This document shows, in pieces, positions 11,361-20,725 of a stretch of DNA of 64,000 nt. Every line of letters begins with the position of its first letter. The first letter of the stretch is position 1. Location of the stretch: assembly GCA_963920525.1 (NCBI GenBank), contig OY986435.1, positions 220,192,899-220,256,898 of the forward strand, read 5' to 3'. The notes under the pieces were generated by a model. The model saw nothing but the letters and a program-made list of their open reading frames with translations, was not told the DNA's origin and made no database searches. Position numbers and translations under genes: made by a program. This DNA comes from Dichetophora obliterata (taxonomy: Eukaryota; Arthropoda; Insecta; Diptera; Sciomyzidae).

Positions 11361-11781
11361 TCAATAATTAATATCATCTGTAAAAGCTATTCCATCTGCG
11401 ATCCAAGATTCGATGCTCTCAATCACTGGGATAGAAGAAGCTGGTAGCTTTGTTGAGGATTCTTCAAAATAGAATTTTTCATCGGATTCTATGTCGACCC
11501 ATTCAGGTGAATCCTCATTTCTAACGCAAAGAAATTTACCTGGTCTTTGACAGAGTACCCTTAAAGGCTGCACCCGAGCTGCACCAAGTTCTGTGTTTTT
11601 GTGTTAATGTTTTCTGAAAATTGATTTATTTAAATAGTATTTTTTATTCCGATTTATTGTAAACGATATAATACAAACTTATGGCAATTCATAGAAGTTT
11701 TAAAAACGAAATACAAGCCGCAGGTAGGACACGACCTTGAACCGATTTCTTCTTTCTTAGAAGGACAGTACATGTCATACG
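11361..11781 (-). pseudogene. Gene-like fragment with zinc-finger-like motif, unidentified
   Basis: On the minus strand from about 11,781 a frame reads PYDMYCPSKK then CPTCGLYF and, twelve residues after the second Cys, a His (NCHK), which fits the first three ligands of a C2H2 finger. It stops near 11,657. An acceptor-like TTTTCAG follows on the minus strand near 11,618, and the lower frame (11573-11361, about 70 residues) is rich in acidic residues (PEWVDIESDEKF). A donor-like CCAG|GTAAAT also occurs near 11,541. This may be a two-exon relic of a transposon or host gene carried by the TIR element. I do not recognise the family. Confidence 0.35.
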
Positions 11782-11790
11782 GTATCTCCC

Positions 11791-11976
11791 TTGATCAAGA
11801 ACATTCAGGCCTTAACGTCAAAGCCTGTCGCAAAAGCAAGGACCCAAATTTTTCAGACGTGCGCTGAGATGATGAAGGAATGCCAAAAGGTTCCTGTGTC
11901 GAGGGAAAAGTTGGTGAAAGAAATCGTTGAAACAAAAGTTAACCATCAATTTAGACGATCAAACATAAACATGTAA
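11791..11976 (+). CDS. Short open frame in the TIR element, unidentified
   Basis: An open frame of about 60 codons without an ATG near its start (the first codon shown is TTG), ending in TAA at 11974-11976. The product is basic and helical in character (QTCAEMMKECQKVPVSREK). It is non-AT-biased compared with its surroundings, which is why it is listed. It could be an exon fragment of the same carried gene on the opposite strand or simply chance. Confidence 0.2.
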   Translation: MIKNIQALTSKPVAKARTQIFQTCAEMMKECQKVPVSREKLVKEIVETKVNHQFRRSNINM

Positions 11977-12354
11977 GGTTAAAATTTTTTGAAATGATTG
12001 TGTTATTAATTAGAGGTTTTTAGTCATTTTTTTTAATTTTTGGTAACGTTACAATATCTAAACAACTCCCCCCCCCCCCCTAAATTGGTAACGTAGTTTA
12101 TGGACGACCCCTAACTCCTAAACGAAAAATTTCACAGAAACGATAAACCACTTTTTGGAAACGCCAATGTATGCTTATGAAATTCTTAGTACATTAAAAA
12201 TGATTTTATCTATTATTTATATGTTCTTTTTTTAGGGTACGCTTGAGTTACCAAAAACGGTAATTTTTGCCATATTCCAGGTGGAATGTGGTCCGTCCTC
12301 GTATGATCTTGTGTTTACTTTTGCCAAATTCTTAAAATATGTTGTATTTACTTA

Positions 12355-12550
12355 TAGCCCTATTACGGTTCACAACACAACAGTAATTGCTGTCTTCAAT
12401 GTGTAAATTTCTATTACGGTAGACAACAAAGAATCTGAATACATTCCTCTTTTGTCTGTCAACAATGCTGTGTCTTCAATACACTTACTACGCAACACAG
12501 CAGTTGTGCTTTATTGTCTTGTCATCTGCCAAATTTTGAAGACAGCTAAT
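12355..12550. repeat. ACAACA/TGTTGTG-rich block, related to the BEL target site
   Basis: The phrase CTATTACGGTTCACAAC (12,359-12,375) recurs, reverse-complemented with one change, just right of the BEL element (about 20,728-20,744). Both regions share GTTGTGTCTTC-type words. This suggests a dispersed repeat, one copy of which was the BEL insertion target. The ends of the repeat are not defined. Confidence 0.35.
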
Positions 12551-12961
12551 TTGGTGTTGTGTTGAAGAAACGAAATAGATTAAAAATGAAAATTTTATTT
12601 AAAATTGCGTTTTTCTTTATTAATTATGAAAATTTCAAAGAAAATTGATAATACGTCTCCTTGTGAACAGAATTATATTGAATTAAGCAATTGAATTCGA
12701 AATTGTTTGTTTGTTGACTTCTTTATTTTGACAGTGACCAGATCACAGTTGCAATGAAACGTACTAATTAGATTACGTTTTTATTTTGAGAGTAAGAAAA
12801 TTTCTGCGATGCTACCTTTTTATTATTTTGGAATATTTATGAAAGAAAGAAGTGCTATTTTATTTTATTAGTTAAGAAATGCCGGGAGAGGGGTTTTAAA
12901 CTAAAAACAAGATTATTTTAAATTTGCCATAATTCCTAAATTATAGTTACGCTATTGGCAT

Positions 12962-13923
12962 CAGAGAACTGCACAAGCCTACTTGAAGTTTATTTCAAGT
13001 ACTTGCTTGAAATACAAGTTCAAGCTAACTTGAGCTTGATAATTTTGAATCAAGTATAGCTTGTAATTGAATATAAATAAGCCCACGACAGCTTGCAATT
13101 ATTCTAGCTTACAAGCGAACGGCACGAAGTTTCAAGTAAAGGAAAGCTTGATGCCTTCGACAAAAAGTTTGAAAAGCTAGAAATTGAAGGCAAGTATCCT
13201 ATTGAAGCAAGTACCCAAAAAATTCAATGAGCTTGTTTAGAGAGAGCTTAAGCGTAATAGGACTTTTAAGGATTCTATGAACTACGTGGTTGGAAGTTTT
13301 AGGGGTAAATGATTTCGAAAATGATGTCAAACTTTAAAATTTAAGATGGCAGATAGAGTTGCCACCTAGATTTTTTTTTATTTTTGCGAATTCTTGTAAT
13401 TTTGAAATTCTGACGGATTTTATTTCGAATATAATGTCACAGTTTTAAAATTTAAGATGGAGGTTAGGGGTGACACCTAAATTTTTACCACAGTATTGCC
13501 ACCAAATAAAATGTATTTTTAAGAGTTTTAATCATCATTTATCAGTGTTAATGGGTCGCTGATTTCGAATCTATGATCAGAATTTTAAAATTCAAGATGG
13601 TGGATAGGGTTGCCACCTTAATTTTTTGTAGTTTAATGAATTCGGGGCTGGCAAAAAAATGGTACACCAGAATTTCCAAATTATAAAATTTTGAAAAAAT
13701 AGGGCTGCCACCTAATAATATGTCTTTTCATATGCCCTTAACTAGAAACTTAGTGCCGTTCGCTTGTAAGCTAGCATACTTGCAAGTCGCAAGTTGTCGT
13801 GGGCTTATTTATATTCAATTACAAGCTACACTTGATTCAAAATTATTAAGCTAAAGCTAGCTTGAACTTGTATTTCAAGCAAGAACTTGAAATAGACGTC
13901 AAGTAGGCTTGTGCAGTTCTCTG
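12962..13923. repeat. 962-bp foldback with internal repeats
   Basis: Left arm 12962-13137 and right arm 13750-13923 are inverted; the termini are CAGAGAACTGCACAAGCC and its complement. CAG...CTG ends would suit a hAT-type element, but the flanks show no clear 8-bp duplication. The loop holds at least three imperfect copies of a unit containing AAGATGG, GGTTGCCACCT and a T-run, at about 13,323, 13,434 and 13,573. No open frame is present. Confidence 0.75.
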
Positions 13924-14281
13924 GTTGCTACTATAAAAAGGGTCCGTGTTCCCGACCAAAAATAGGGGAAGCGGGATTTTTTTTCAACACCATTATAATC
14001 TTAGTAAAAAAAGGCTTCCTTGCACTTGAAAACATTTTAAAATCCAGCTATTTCATTATACTAGATTTAATCCTATTTTTTAACGCCAGTTGAAATTAAC
14101 GGGTTTAAATATGGGCTCCCAATATTTCCTTTTCATATCGCAAAAAAATTCTTATCAAGATAGTACTTTTTTGCTATTTAAAAAATACTTTTTAAAGAGT
14201 ACGTTTTTACTTTCCTCTGAAGCAACCCTGGACCAGTCAAGCAACGAATTCTACACACGTTCCACAATCAAACGTGACAAC
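13924..14281. other. Non-coding DNA before the BEL element
   Basis: AT-rich sequence with short chance frames only. It ends with AACGT (14282-14286), the left target duplication of the BEL element. Confidence 0.45.
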
Positions 14282-14286
14282 AACGT

Positions 14287-14558
14287 TGTTAAAGATTATC
14301 TAACAAAATATGTCTGGCAGCCCTGTTTTATAATTCTTTCAATTATCTCTATTCTAAGGTTTTTTTCGTTTTGTTTTTTCCTTACATACAGTTTGTGCTC
14401 TTGAGTTAGTTTTTAGTTTTTTCTCCTTTTATTGAGCATCTAGAACACGCGGAATTTGTACAAGTAAAAAATCTGTAATATGTATTAAATAATCTAAAAT
14501 TAAATGAATTAAATATAAACAATCTCTCGATTTTTATTCGGACAAATTTACCCAAACA
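14287..14558 (+). repeat. 5' LTR of the BEL element
   Basis: Starts TG and ends CA; 272 bp. It should carry the promoter and polyadenylation signals of the element, which are not sharply visible by motif. It appears identical to the 3' LTR. Confidence 0.95.
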
Positions 14559-14585
14559 TTGGCATCCCTTGCGGGGAACCGCTCC
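14559..14585 (+). other. Candidate primer-binding site
   Basis: Directly after the LTR comes TTGGCATCCCTTGCGGGG. The TGG start fits a site complementary to a tRNA 3' CCA end, one base in from the LTR. I could not assign the tRNA with confidence. Confidence 0.5.
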
Positions 14586-15168
14586 CTTTGTAAAACACAA
14601 AAGTGAACGGAATCTACTTCCAAGCTTTAAGAAAAAAAAAAAAAGGAATCTACTTCCACAACGTGCTCCAGTTTGTCTTACACGCGCGGGTTCGATCTAG
14701 TCGAAAAAAGGTGATCTCAGTGCATGTGTTCCAAAGCTAACCAGTTACAGTGACATTGTGAGACAACTTTCCCTCGTGTCACAAAAGCCCTAACCTCAAA
14801 CTTGCGAAATTTATTATTTGTGAAAGTGTCTACGTGCAGCGCAGTCACCTTATAGCGCGTCGCAGCAACGTCGAATCTCAGTGGCAAGTGTCAATCAAAC
14901 ACGTTGCTACACCTATCTCTTTCGCACATTAAAAAAGGAAAAAAAAACCCCAAAAACAAGTTTAGCTAAAACAAAAAGGAAAAGAAACCAACGAACAAAG
15001 TAAAGTGTAAAACGTGCAAGAGGTTGACATTTACATTGTTTACATTTTATGTTTTGCTTTGCTTGCGGCATTTGCTAACAAATAAAGTCGACGACTTGCA
15101 ATAATATCTGTACAAACAATTTAAATAGCTTTATTTTTTCGAACCTTCTGTATTTTATAAAAGAAAAA

Positions 15169-18100
15169 ATGGACAAGTTAAAGCAGCTAAAAGCAAGTGA
15201 AGCTGCTATCACCAAATTTGCTGCAAATACGCGGAAAACTGCGAAAGCCAAACAAACCAAAGGGTTTTTTACTGCACGCAGACAACTTTTGGAGCAATAT
15301 TGGTCAAAGTATGTGGCGATCCACAACGAAATGAGTTCAGAAGCTGACTTCAAAGAAAAATCTGCTGAAGTTCATCTAGTCGAATATGATGTCGTTGAAT
15401 GCACTTATGCTGAGGCTATGGGTGATCTACATGAGTTATTAGATGAATTGACCACACCACCAGCGAGCTCCGCGGATGATACGCAGCAACAATCATCATA
15501 TGTCGTTCACCATAGCCCAGCTCAGAGTCTACCTCGTCTGAAGATTCCTCTATTCGACGGATCCTTCTTAAACTGGTATTCATTCAAGGATCTCTTCACG
15601 TCTGTGGTTATAAAAAACACATCTCTCGTAAACATTCAGCGGCTGCAGTATCTGAAAGATTGCCTTACAGGCGCAGCAGCGCACGCACTCGAGAACATAA
15701 CAATGACGGATGGCAACTTTTCTGTTGCTTGGGAGTTGCTAAGAAGCAAGTACGAGAATAAACGCGTCATCATTAACGCGCACTTAGCTGGACTTACCCA
15801 ACTACCAGCTGCTCAAAATGAGAGCGCATCTAATTTAAGAAAGTTACTCGATGGCGTCATTTCAGCTGTTCGCGCTCTAGAGCAACTGAATCGCCCTGTT
15901 GAACACTGGGATGATTGGTTAGTTTTCACTATTGTCCACAAATTGGACCCAGTCACACGAAAAGCTTGGGAGCTTTCCTTCACTTCTGGTAACGAAATAC
16001 CCACTTTCGACCAACTTAAAGAGTTTCTAGAGAATCGTACTCAATCTCTAGAAATTTTCCAGAGCTCTCTGGATTCGAAGCCTGCCTTCAAAGACACAGT
16101 TTTATCAAAAAATAAACACCAACATGGAGTTAAAACCCATCATGCCGCGCCTGGACGCTGTCCTGGTTGTGCCGGCAAACACATCATTATGTTTTGCGAA
16201 GATTTTAGAAGGAAGTCTCCTCAGGAGCGCTACAATTTCATCGAAAAGTGCAACATGTGTCTCAACTGTTTGAGACCTGGTCATCAACAGTCAGCATGTT
16301 CATCAAATCGGCGCTGTCAGCATTGCAATAAAATGCATCACTCCATGCTGCATGAATACTTTAAACCAAATTTAAACTTCAACGCTAGTGTCAGCACGAG
16401 CCCATCAATGCACACGCTTGCTAAAACGGCAAACTTAAATGCAAATAACGCTATGATTAAGAACGACTCGTCAGCAAAATCCATTCCTGAGCTTTCACCG
16501 GTGCTATTAGGAACAGCATTAGTCTCAATAGTCTCCAACAGTGGGCACAAGCTCACGCTCAGGGCATTACTCGATAGTGGAGCTGAGGCTTCATTTATAA
16601 GTGAATTTGCTACGAAACAATTGAAATTAACACGTGTAGCCGCTCATATCCCAGTGAATGGAGCCAGTGGTAGTAAAATTGCACTCGCTCGAGGTATCGT
16701 TGAGTTCAAGATCAAATCTCTTAAGACAGCATCATTTGAGGCCACATGCGTAGCACTAGTTCTTCCTCGTGTTGGTAATCTTACTCCAACATTCAGAGTT
16801 CCAACTAGTCAACTCATCGATTATCAAGAGCTTAATTTGGCAGACCCTAATCTAAATGTTCCTGGAGGCATTGACCTCATCTTGAGCGCTGCAGACTATG
16901 CCGTGATGCTTAAGAATGATTTTAAGCGGAGTAAAATTAACAACACCATTGCTCAAAATACTCATCTAGGCTGGGTTGTGTTCGGTGGTCTCACCTCAAA
17001 ACATAAGCTTGCAGCAAGTGAACAAGCGTACAATTGTAACTTCACAATCGTTGACCTAGATGAATCGCTGCGTAGATTTTGGGAGTTGGAAGAAGTTCAT
17101 TTGAGTCCTGCACTCACAAAGGATGAACGCACTTGCCAAGAATTTTTCGAGAAAACTACCAGGCGTCTAGAAAACGGCCGCTACGTTGTCAGATTGCCTG
17201 TAAAGGACGGCGCCGACGTGACACAGCTTGCGTCAACACATCATGCATCCATAAACCTCTTGAAGTGCATGGAACGCCGACTTCTTCGCGATGCAGCAAA
17301 TCAGCAAAATTACAAAAATTTCATGGACGAGTACCTGATGCTTGGCCATATGGAGCAAATTCCAAATCACTCAACAACGAACGATGTCTGCTACTTACCT
17401 CACCATGGCGTGGTAAAAGACTCAAGCACAACCACTAAACTCAGAGTGGTTTTTAACGCCTCGCAAAAGAGCGACTCAGGCGTGTCGCTAAATGACTGCT
17501 TGCATATTGGTCCGAAGACGCAAAACGACCTATCAACAATCGTTCTTAACTGGCGTCGATATCAAATAGCCTTCACTGGTGATATAGAAAAAATGTATCG
17601 CCAGATCTGGATCGACAAGAGAGATGCTGATCTCCAAAGAATTTTGTGGCGAAACAGTCCACGAGATGCGCCGAAATCTTTTCGGCTCTTAACCGTCACT
17701 TATGGCACGAACTGCGCGCCGTACCTTGCAATCAACGTCCTTCGAACGCTTGCCAGCGATGAAAAATTACGCTATCCTAACGCGTCGAAAACACTTTTAA
17801 ACAACTTTTATGTCGATGATGTGTTGTCTGGTGCTGATGACGTAGCTACTGCAATCATGGACACCAAGCAGCTCAAGGCACTATTACAAGCAGGTGGATT
17901 CCTATTAAGAAAGTGGAATTCAAACTCTTCGTCGTTGTTGGAGGCAATCGCACCGAACGATGACAAACCTTCGAATGAGCTAGAAGTACCATTCGACGAA
18001 GGAACTACGGCTCTTGGCATGATGTGGTACACCCAGACGGACGAGTTCAGCTACAGAGTCAGCCTGGACTATACAATCGAGGTTTTTACAAAGCGACAGC

Positions 18101-20391
18101 TGCTCTCGGACGTGTCCAAGCTTTTCGACCCCCTTGGATTCCTCGCCCCAGTTGTTATTCGTGGCAAAATTTTCTTTCAACGCCTGTGGCTTACCGGCCT
18201 CAACTGGGATGACGAGCTGCCAAACGAATTTCAGAAAGACTGGATCGAGTTCCGAAACGACTTGAAGAACCTTGCTAAGGTAAAAATCCCACGCTGGATA
18301 CACATGTCGTTGCAGAGTTCATCGTATGAGCTGCATACCTTTGCAGATGCATCTACCCACGCTTATGCAGCAGCAGCATATCTAAAGGTAATTTCATTGG
18401 GCAACATAACCGTGCACTTGCTGACGGCAAAAACGAAGGTTGCTCCCTTGAAGCGTGTCACTATACCGCGGCTTGAGCTGTGTGCAGCTCTTCTCGCAGC
18501 CAAGCTCGCTCGAAAGGTACACAACACTTTTCATTTCGACGTCCATCAGACCAAAACTTATCTCTGGTCGGACTCCATAACAACACTTTATTGGATACGA
18601 ACAAGTCCTGGTAAGCTTAAAGACTTTGTTGCTAACCGAGTTATACAAATCCAGGACATTTCATCAGCATGGCTTTGGAATTACGTGCCAACAAAGTTTA
18701 ACCCGGCTGATTGTGCCAGCCGTGGCATAACAACAAGTGAGCTGATTGACAATCCGCTTTGGTGGTCTGGTCCTTCGTGGTTGAAGCTAGCTGAAACACA
18801 CTGGCCACAACAAAAGCCAAAAATTCCTGACGAGTTGCACGAACTGAAAAAGGTTCAAGCTTGCGTAGCTCAAGCCGAATCTGCGTCAACGTTTCTACTG
18901 GAAAATTACTCCACACTCGAGAAACTTCTCGCCACGACAGCTTGGGTTCAGCGGTTTATCAATGCCGTCCGCAAAAAACCACATGTGACTGAGTCTTTCT
19001 GCACATGGTCGGAGCGCAGCGCAGCATTGATTTTTTGGGTGAAGCGAGTTCAACACGATGTTTTCCAAAGAGAAATTCACTGTCTTCAACGTGACCAGCC
19101 ACTTCCTGTAAGCAGCCAAATTGTTAAACTGAATCCAACGTTAGATGCTGAAGGCATCCTGCGCTTAGGTGGAAGATTAAACAACGCGCACATTCCTTTC
19201 AGTGAATGCTATCCTATAATTTTACCCAAAATTAACCTGTTGACTTCATTATTGATCAAAGATGCACATCAACGAGTGCTTCATGGAAGCACACAAGCAA
19301 CGTTGCAATTCCTTCGCAGAAGATGGTGGATTATCAACGGCCGCACTGTGGTTAAAAGAATCATTCGAAGCTGTGTTCTATGCTTTCGGCAATCATGTTC
19401 ACCGCTCACACAAATCATGGGAAGCTTGCCACCTGAGCGCTGCAATCCATCCTTGCCGTTCATGCACACCGGTGTCGACTATGCCGGGCCCTTTAGCGTT
19501 CGCGCCTCCAAGGGTCGTGGTCACCGAAGCTACAAAGGTTACGTCGCACTCTTTGTCTGCCTGTCAACCAAAGCGATCCACTTGGAGTTAGTGAGCGATT
19601 TGACAACAGAAGCCTTCATCGCCGCATTCAGCAGATTAGTTTCAGTGCGAGGGATCTGCTCAGATGTCTACAGTGATCGCGGAACTAACTTTATCGGCGC
19701 AAACACCTTTCTAAAAGAAGAAAAACAAGCTTTTCATACCCAACAAAGCGCAGCTGCACTACATGCTTCTAAGCTTGGCGTTAACTGGCACTTCATACCC
19801 CCAGCTGCCCCTAACTTTGGAGGGCTCTGGGAAGCCGGGGTAAAAAGCATGAAATATCACCTGAAACGAGTAGTTGGTGCAACCACGCTTACGTTTGAAG
19901 AATTTTACACGGTGCTGAAGAAAATAGAGGCCTGCCTTAACTCACGGCCGTTATCAGCTCTAACTGATGATCCCACCGATATCACGGCTTTAACCCCTGG
20001 CCACTTTCTTGTGGGTCGAGCTCTCACATCACTTCCCGAGCCTTGCAGCTTAGATCTGAAGCTTCACTCTCTGAGCCGATGGAAGCAACTTACACAAATG
20101 CAGCAAGACTTTTGGCGCAGATGGTCGCTCGACTATTTACATCAGCTGCATACCCGACCTAAATGGCAACAACAGAAAAAAAACATTGCCATTGGTCAAC
20201 TGGTTCTGCTCCGTGATGAACGTTTGCCCCCAACTCAATGGGCCCTTGGTCGAATCGTCGAGACATATCCAGGAGAAGACGGACAAATCAGGGTCGTTAC
20301 TATCAAGACCAAGGATACCGTTCTCAAGCGGCCAATTTCCAAGGTATCATTGCTACCAATCGAGCCTCAATCAGGTAACCTATTTGCATAA
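15169..20391 (+). CDS. BEL/Pao Gag-Pol polyprotein, intact
   Basis: One 1740-residue frame starting at ATG in the context AAAAAATGG and ending TAA. In order: a gag region (about 125-300, DUF1759-like, LKIPLFDGS...LNWYSF); a Cys/His zinc-binding stretch (about 331-395, CPGC, CNMCLNC, CQHCNKMHH); an aspartic protease (LLDSGAEASF, about 467); reverse transcriptase (LRVVFNAS about 757, GDIEKMYRQ about 804, active site YVDD about 881); the Pao-specific region and RNase H (TFADAST about 1056, WSDSITTLYW about 1132); integrase with an HHCC-type zinc site (about 1364-1408) and catalytic D, D, E in VDYAGPF, YSDRGTNF and GGLWEAG, the last two 52 residues apart; then a DUF5641-like C-terminus. All catalytic motifs look intact. 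The leader before the start is 610 nt. No frameshift separates gag from pol. Confidence 0.97.
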   Translation: MDKLKQLKASEAAITKFAANTRKTAKAKQTKGFFTARRQLLEQYWSKYVAIHNEMSSEADFKEKSAEVHLVEYDVVECTYAEAMGDLHELLDELTTPPASSADDTQQQSSYVVHHSPAQSLPRLKIPLFDGSFLNWYSFKDLFTSVVIKNTSLVNIQRLQYLKDCLTGAAAHALENITMTDGNFSVAWELLRSKYENKRVIINAHLAGLTQLPAAQNESASNLRKLLDGVISAVRALEQLNRPVEHWDDWLVFTIVHKLDPVTRKAWELSFTSGNEIPTFDQLKEFLENRTQSLEIFQSSLDSKPAFKDTVLSKNKHQHGVKTHHAAPGRCPGCAGKHIIMFCEDFRRKSPQERYNFIEKCNMCLNCLRPGHQQSACSSNRRCQHCNKMHHSMLHEYFKPNLNFNASVSTSPSMHTLAKTANLNANNAMIKNDSSAKSIPELSPVLLGTALVSIVSNSGHKLTLRALLDSGAEASFISEFATKQLKLTRVAAHIPVNGASGSKIALARGIVEFKIKSLKTASFEATCVALVLPRVGNLTPTFRVPTSQLIDYQELNLADPNLNVPGGIDLILSAADYAVMLKNDFKRSKINNTIAQNTHLGWVVFGGLTSKHKLAASEQAYNCNFTIVDLDESLRRFWELEEVHLSPALTKDERTCQEFFEKTTRRLENGRYVVRLPVKDGADVTQLASTHHASINLLKCMERRLLRDAANQQNYKNFMDEYLMLGHMEQIPNHSTTNDVCYLPHHGVVKDSSTTTKLRVVFNASQKSDSGVSLNDCLHIGPKTQNDLSTIVLNWRRYQIAFTGDIEKMYRQIWIDKRDADLQRILWRNSPRDAPKSFRLLTVTYGTNCAPYLAINVLRTLASDEKLRYPNASKTLLNNFYVDDVLSGADDVATAIMDTKQLKALLQAGGFLLRKWNSNSSSLLEAIAPNDDKPSNELEVPFDEGTTALGMMWYTQTDEFSYRVSLDYTIEVFTKRQLLSDVSKLFDPLGFLAPVVIRGKIFFQRLWLTGLNWDDELPNEFQKDWIEFRNDLKNLAKVKIPRWIHMSLQSSSYELHTFADASTHAYAAAAYLKVISLGNITVHLLTAKTKVAPLKRVTIPRLELCAALLAAKLARKVHNTFHFDVHQTKTYLWSDSITTLYWIRTSPGKLKDFVANRVIQIQDISSAWLWNYVPTKFNPADCASRGITTSELIDNPLWWSGPSWLKLAETHWPQQKPKIPDELHELKKVQACVAQAESASTFLLENYSTLEKLLATTAWVQRFINAVRKKPHVTESFCTWSERSAALIFWVKRVQHDVFQREIHCLQRDQPLPVSSQIVKLNPTLDAEGILRLGGRLNNAHIPFSECYPIILPKINLLTSLLIKDAHQRVLHGSTQATLQFLRRRWWIINGRTVVKRIIRSCVLCFRQSCSPLTQIMGSLPPERCNPSLPFMHTGVDYAGPFSVRASKGRGHRSYKGYVALFVCLSTKAIHLELVSDLTTEAFIAAFSRLVSVRGICSDVYSDRGTNFIGANTFLKEEKQAFHTQQSAAALHASKLGVNWHFIPPAAPNFGGLWEAGVKSMKYHLKRVVGATTLTFEEFYTVLKKIEACLNSRPLSALTDDPTDITALTPGHFLVGRALTSLPEPCSLDLKLHSLSRWKQLTQMQQDFWRRWSLDYLHQLHTRPKWQQQKKNIAIGQLVLLRDERLPPTQWALGRIVETYPGEDGQIRVVTIKTKDTVLKRPISKVSLLPIEPQSGNLFA

Positions 20392-20448
20392 GGTGGGCGG
20401 TAATCGGACTAATGTGTCGCCGCAGATGCTGGACGAGGTGGGCGGAAA
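20391..20448 (+). other. Polypurine tract with a second copy upstream
   Basis: GAGGTGGGCGGAAA ends immediately before the 3' LTR and is the likely plus-strand primer. The core AGGTGGGCGG also occurs at 20,391-20,400, right at the stop codon, so the short untranslated segment holds two tract-like copies about 45 bp apart. Confidence 0.7.
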
Positions 20449-20720
20449 TGTTAAAGATTATCTAACAAAATATGTCTGGCAGCCCTGTTTTATAATTCTT
20501 TCAATTATCTCTATTCTAAGGTTTTTTTCGTTTTGTTTTTTCCTTACATACAGTTTGTGCTCTTGAGTTAGTTTTTAGTTTTTTCTCCTTTTATTGAGCA
20601 TCTAGAACACGCGGAATTTGTACAAGTAAAAAATCTGTAATATGTATTAAATAATCTAAAATTAAATGAATTAAATATAAACAATCTCTCGATTTTTATT
20701 CGGACAAATTTACCCAAACA
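20449..20720 (+). repeat. 3' LTR of the BEL element
   Basis: 272 bp, TG...CA, apparently identical in sequence to the 5' LTR and followed by the AACGT duplication. Confidence 0.95.
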
Positions 20721-20725
20721 AACGT

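Larger units (their letters stand above)
11138..12111. mobile_element. 974-bp TIR element with TAA duplication and gene-like cargo
   Basis: Ends are GGGGTCGTCCATAAACTACG (from 11138) and its complement ending at 12111, with the inverted repeat running about 24 bp. TAA flanks both sides (11135-11137 and 12112-12114), a TWA duplication as in PIF/Harbinger. C-rich runs lie just inside each end (about 11,225-11,240 and 12,066-12,080). Inside are protein-like fragments on both strands, described separately. It does not encode a recognisable Harbinger transposase, so it is probably non-autonomous. Confidence 0.75.
14287..20720 (+). mobile_element. Complete BEL/Pao LTR retrotransposon, 6434 bp
   Basis: Two 272-bp LTRs (14287-14558, 20449-20720) read identical by eye, begin TGTTAAAG and end CCCAAACA, and are flanked by the same 5-bp duplication AACGT (14282-14286, 20721-20725). 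A single uninterrupted Gag-Pol frame lies between. Domain order (gag, protease, RT, RNase H, integrase) and the YVDD and DUF1758/DUF5641-like regions place it in BEL/Pao. No env-like frame is present. Identical LTRs, an intact frame and a perfect duplication indicate a recent insertion. Confidence 0.97.

Noticed and set aside
12357..13262. An element ending in CCTATTACGG and CGTAATAGGACT
   Set aside because: It would overlap the well-supported foldback at 12,962-13,923 and the inverted match is short.
14680..14700. A polymerase III box B (GGTTCGATC) in the BEL leader
   Set aside because: No matching box A or tRNA fold; a single short match in a retrotransposon leader.
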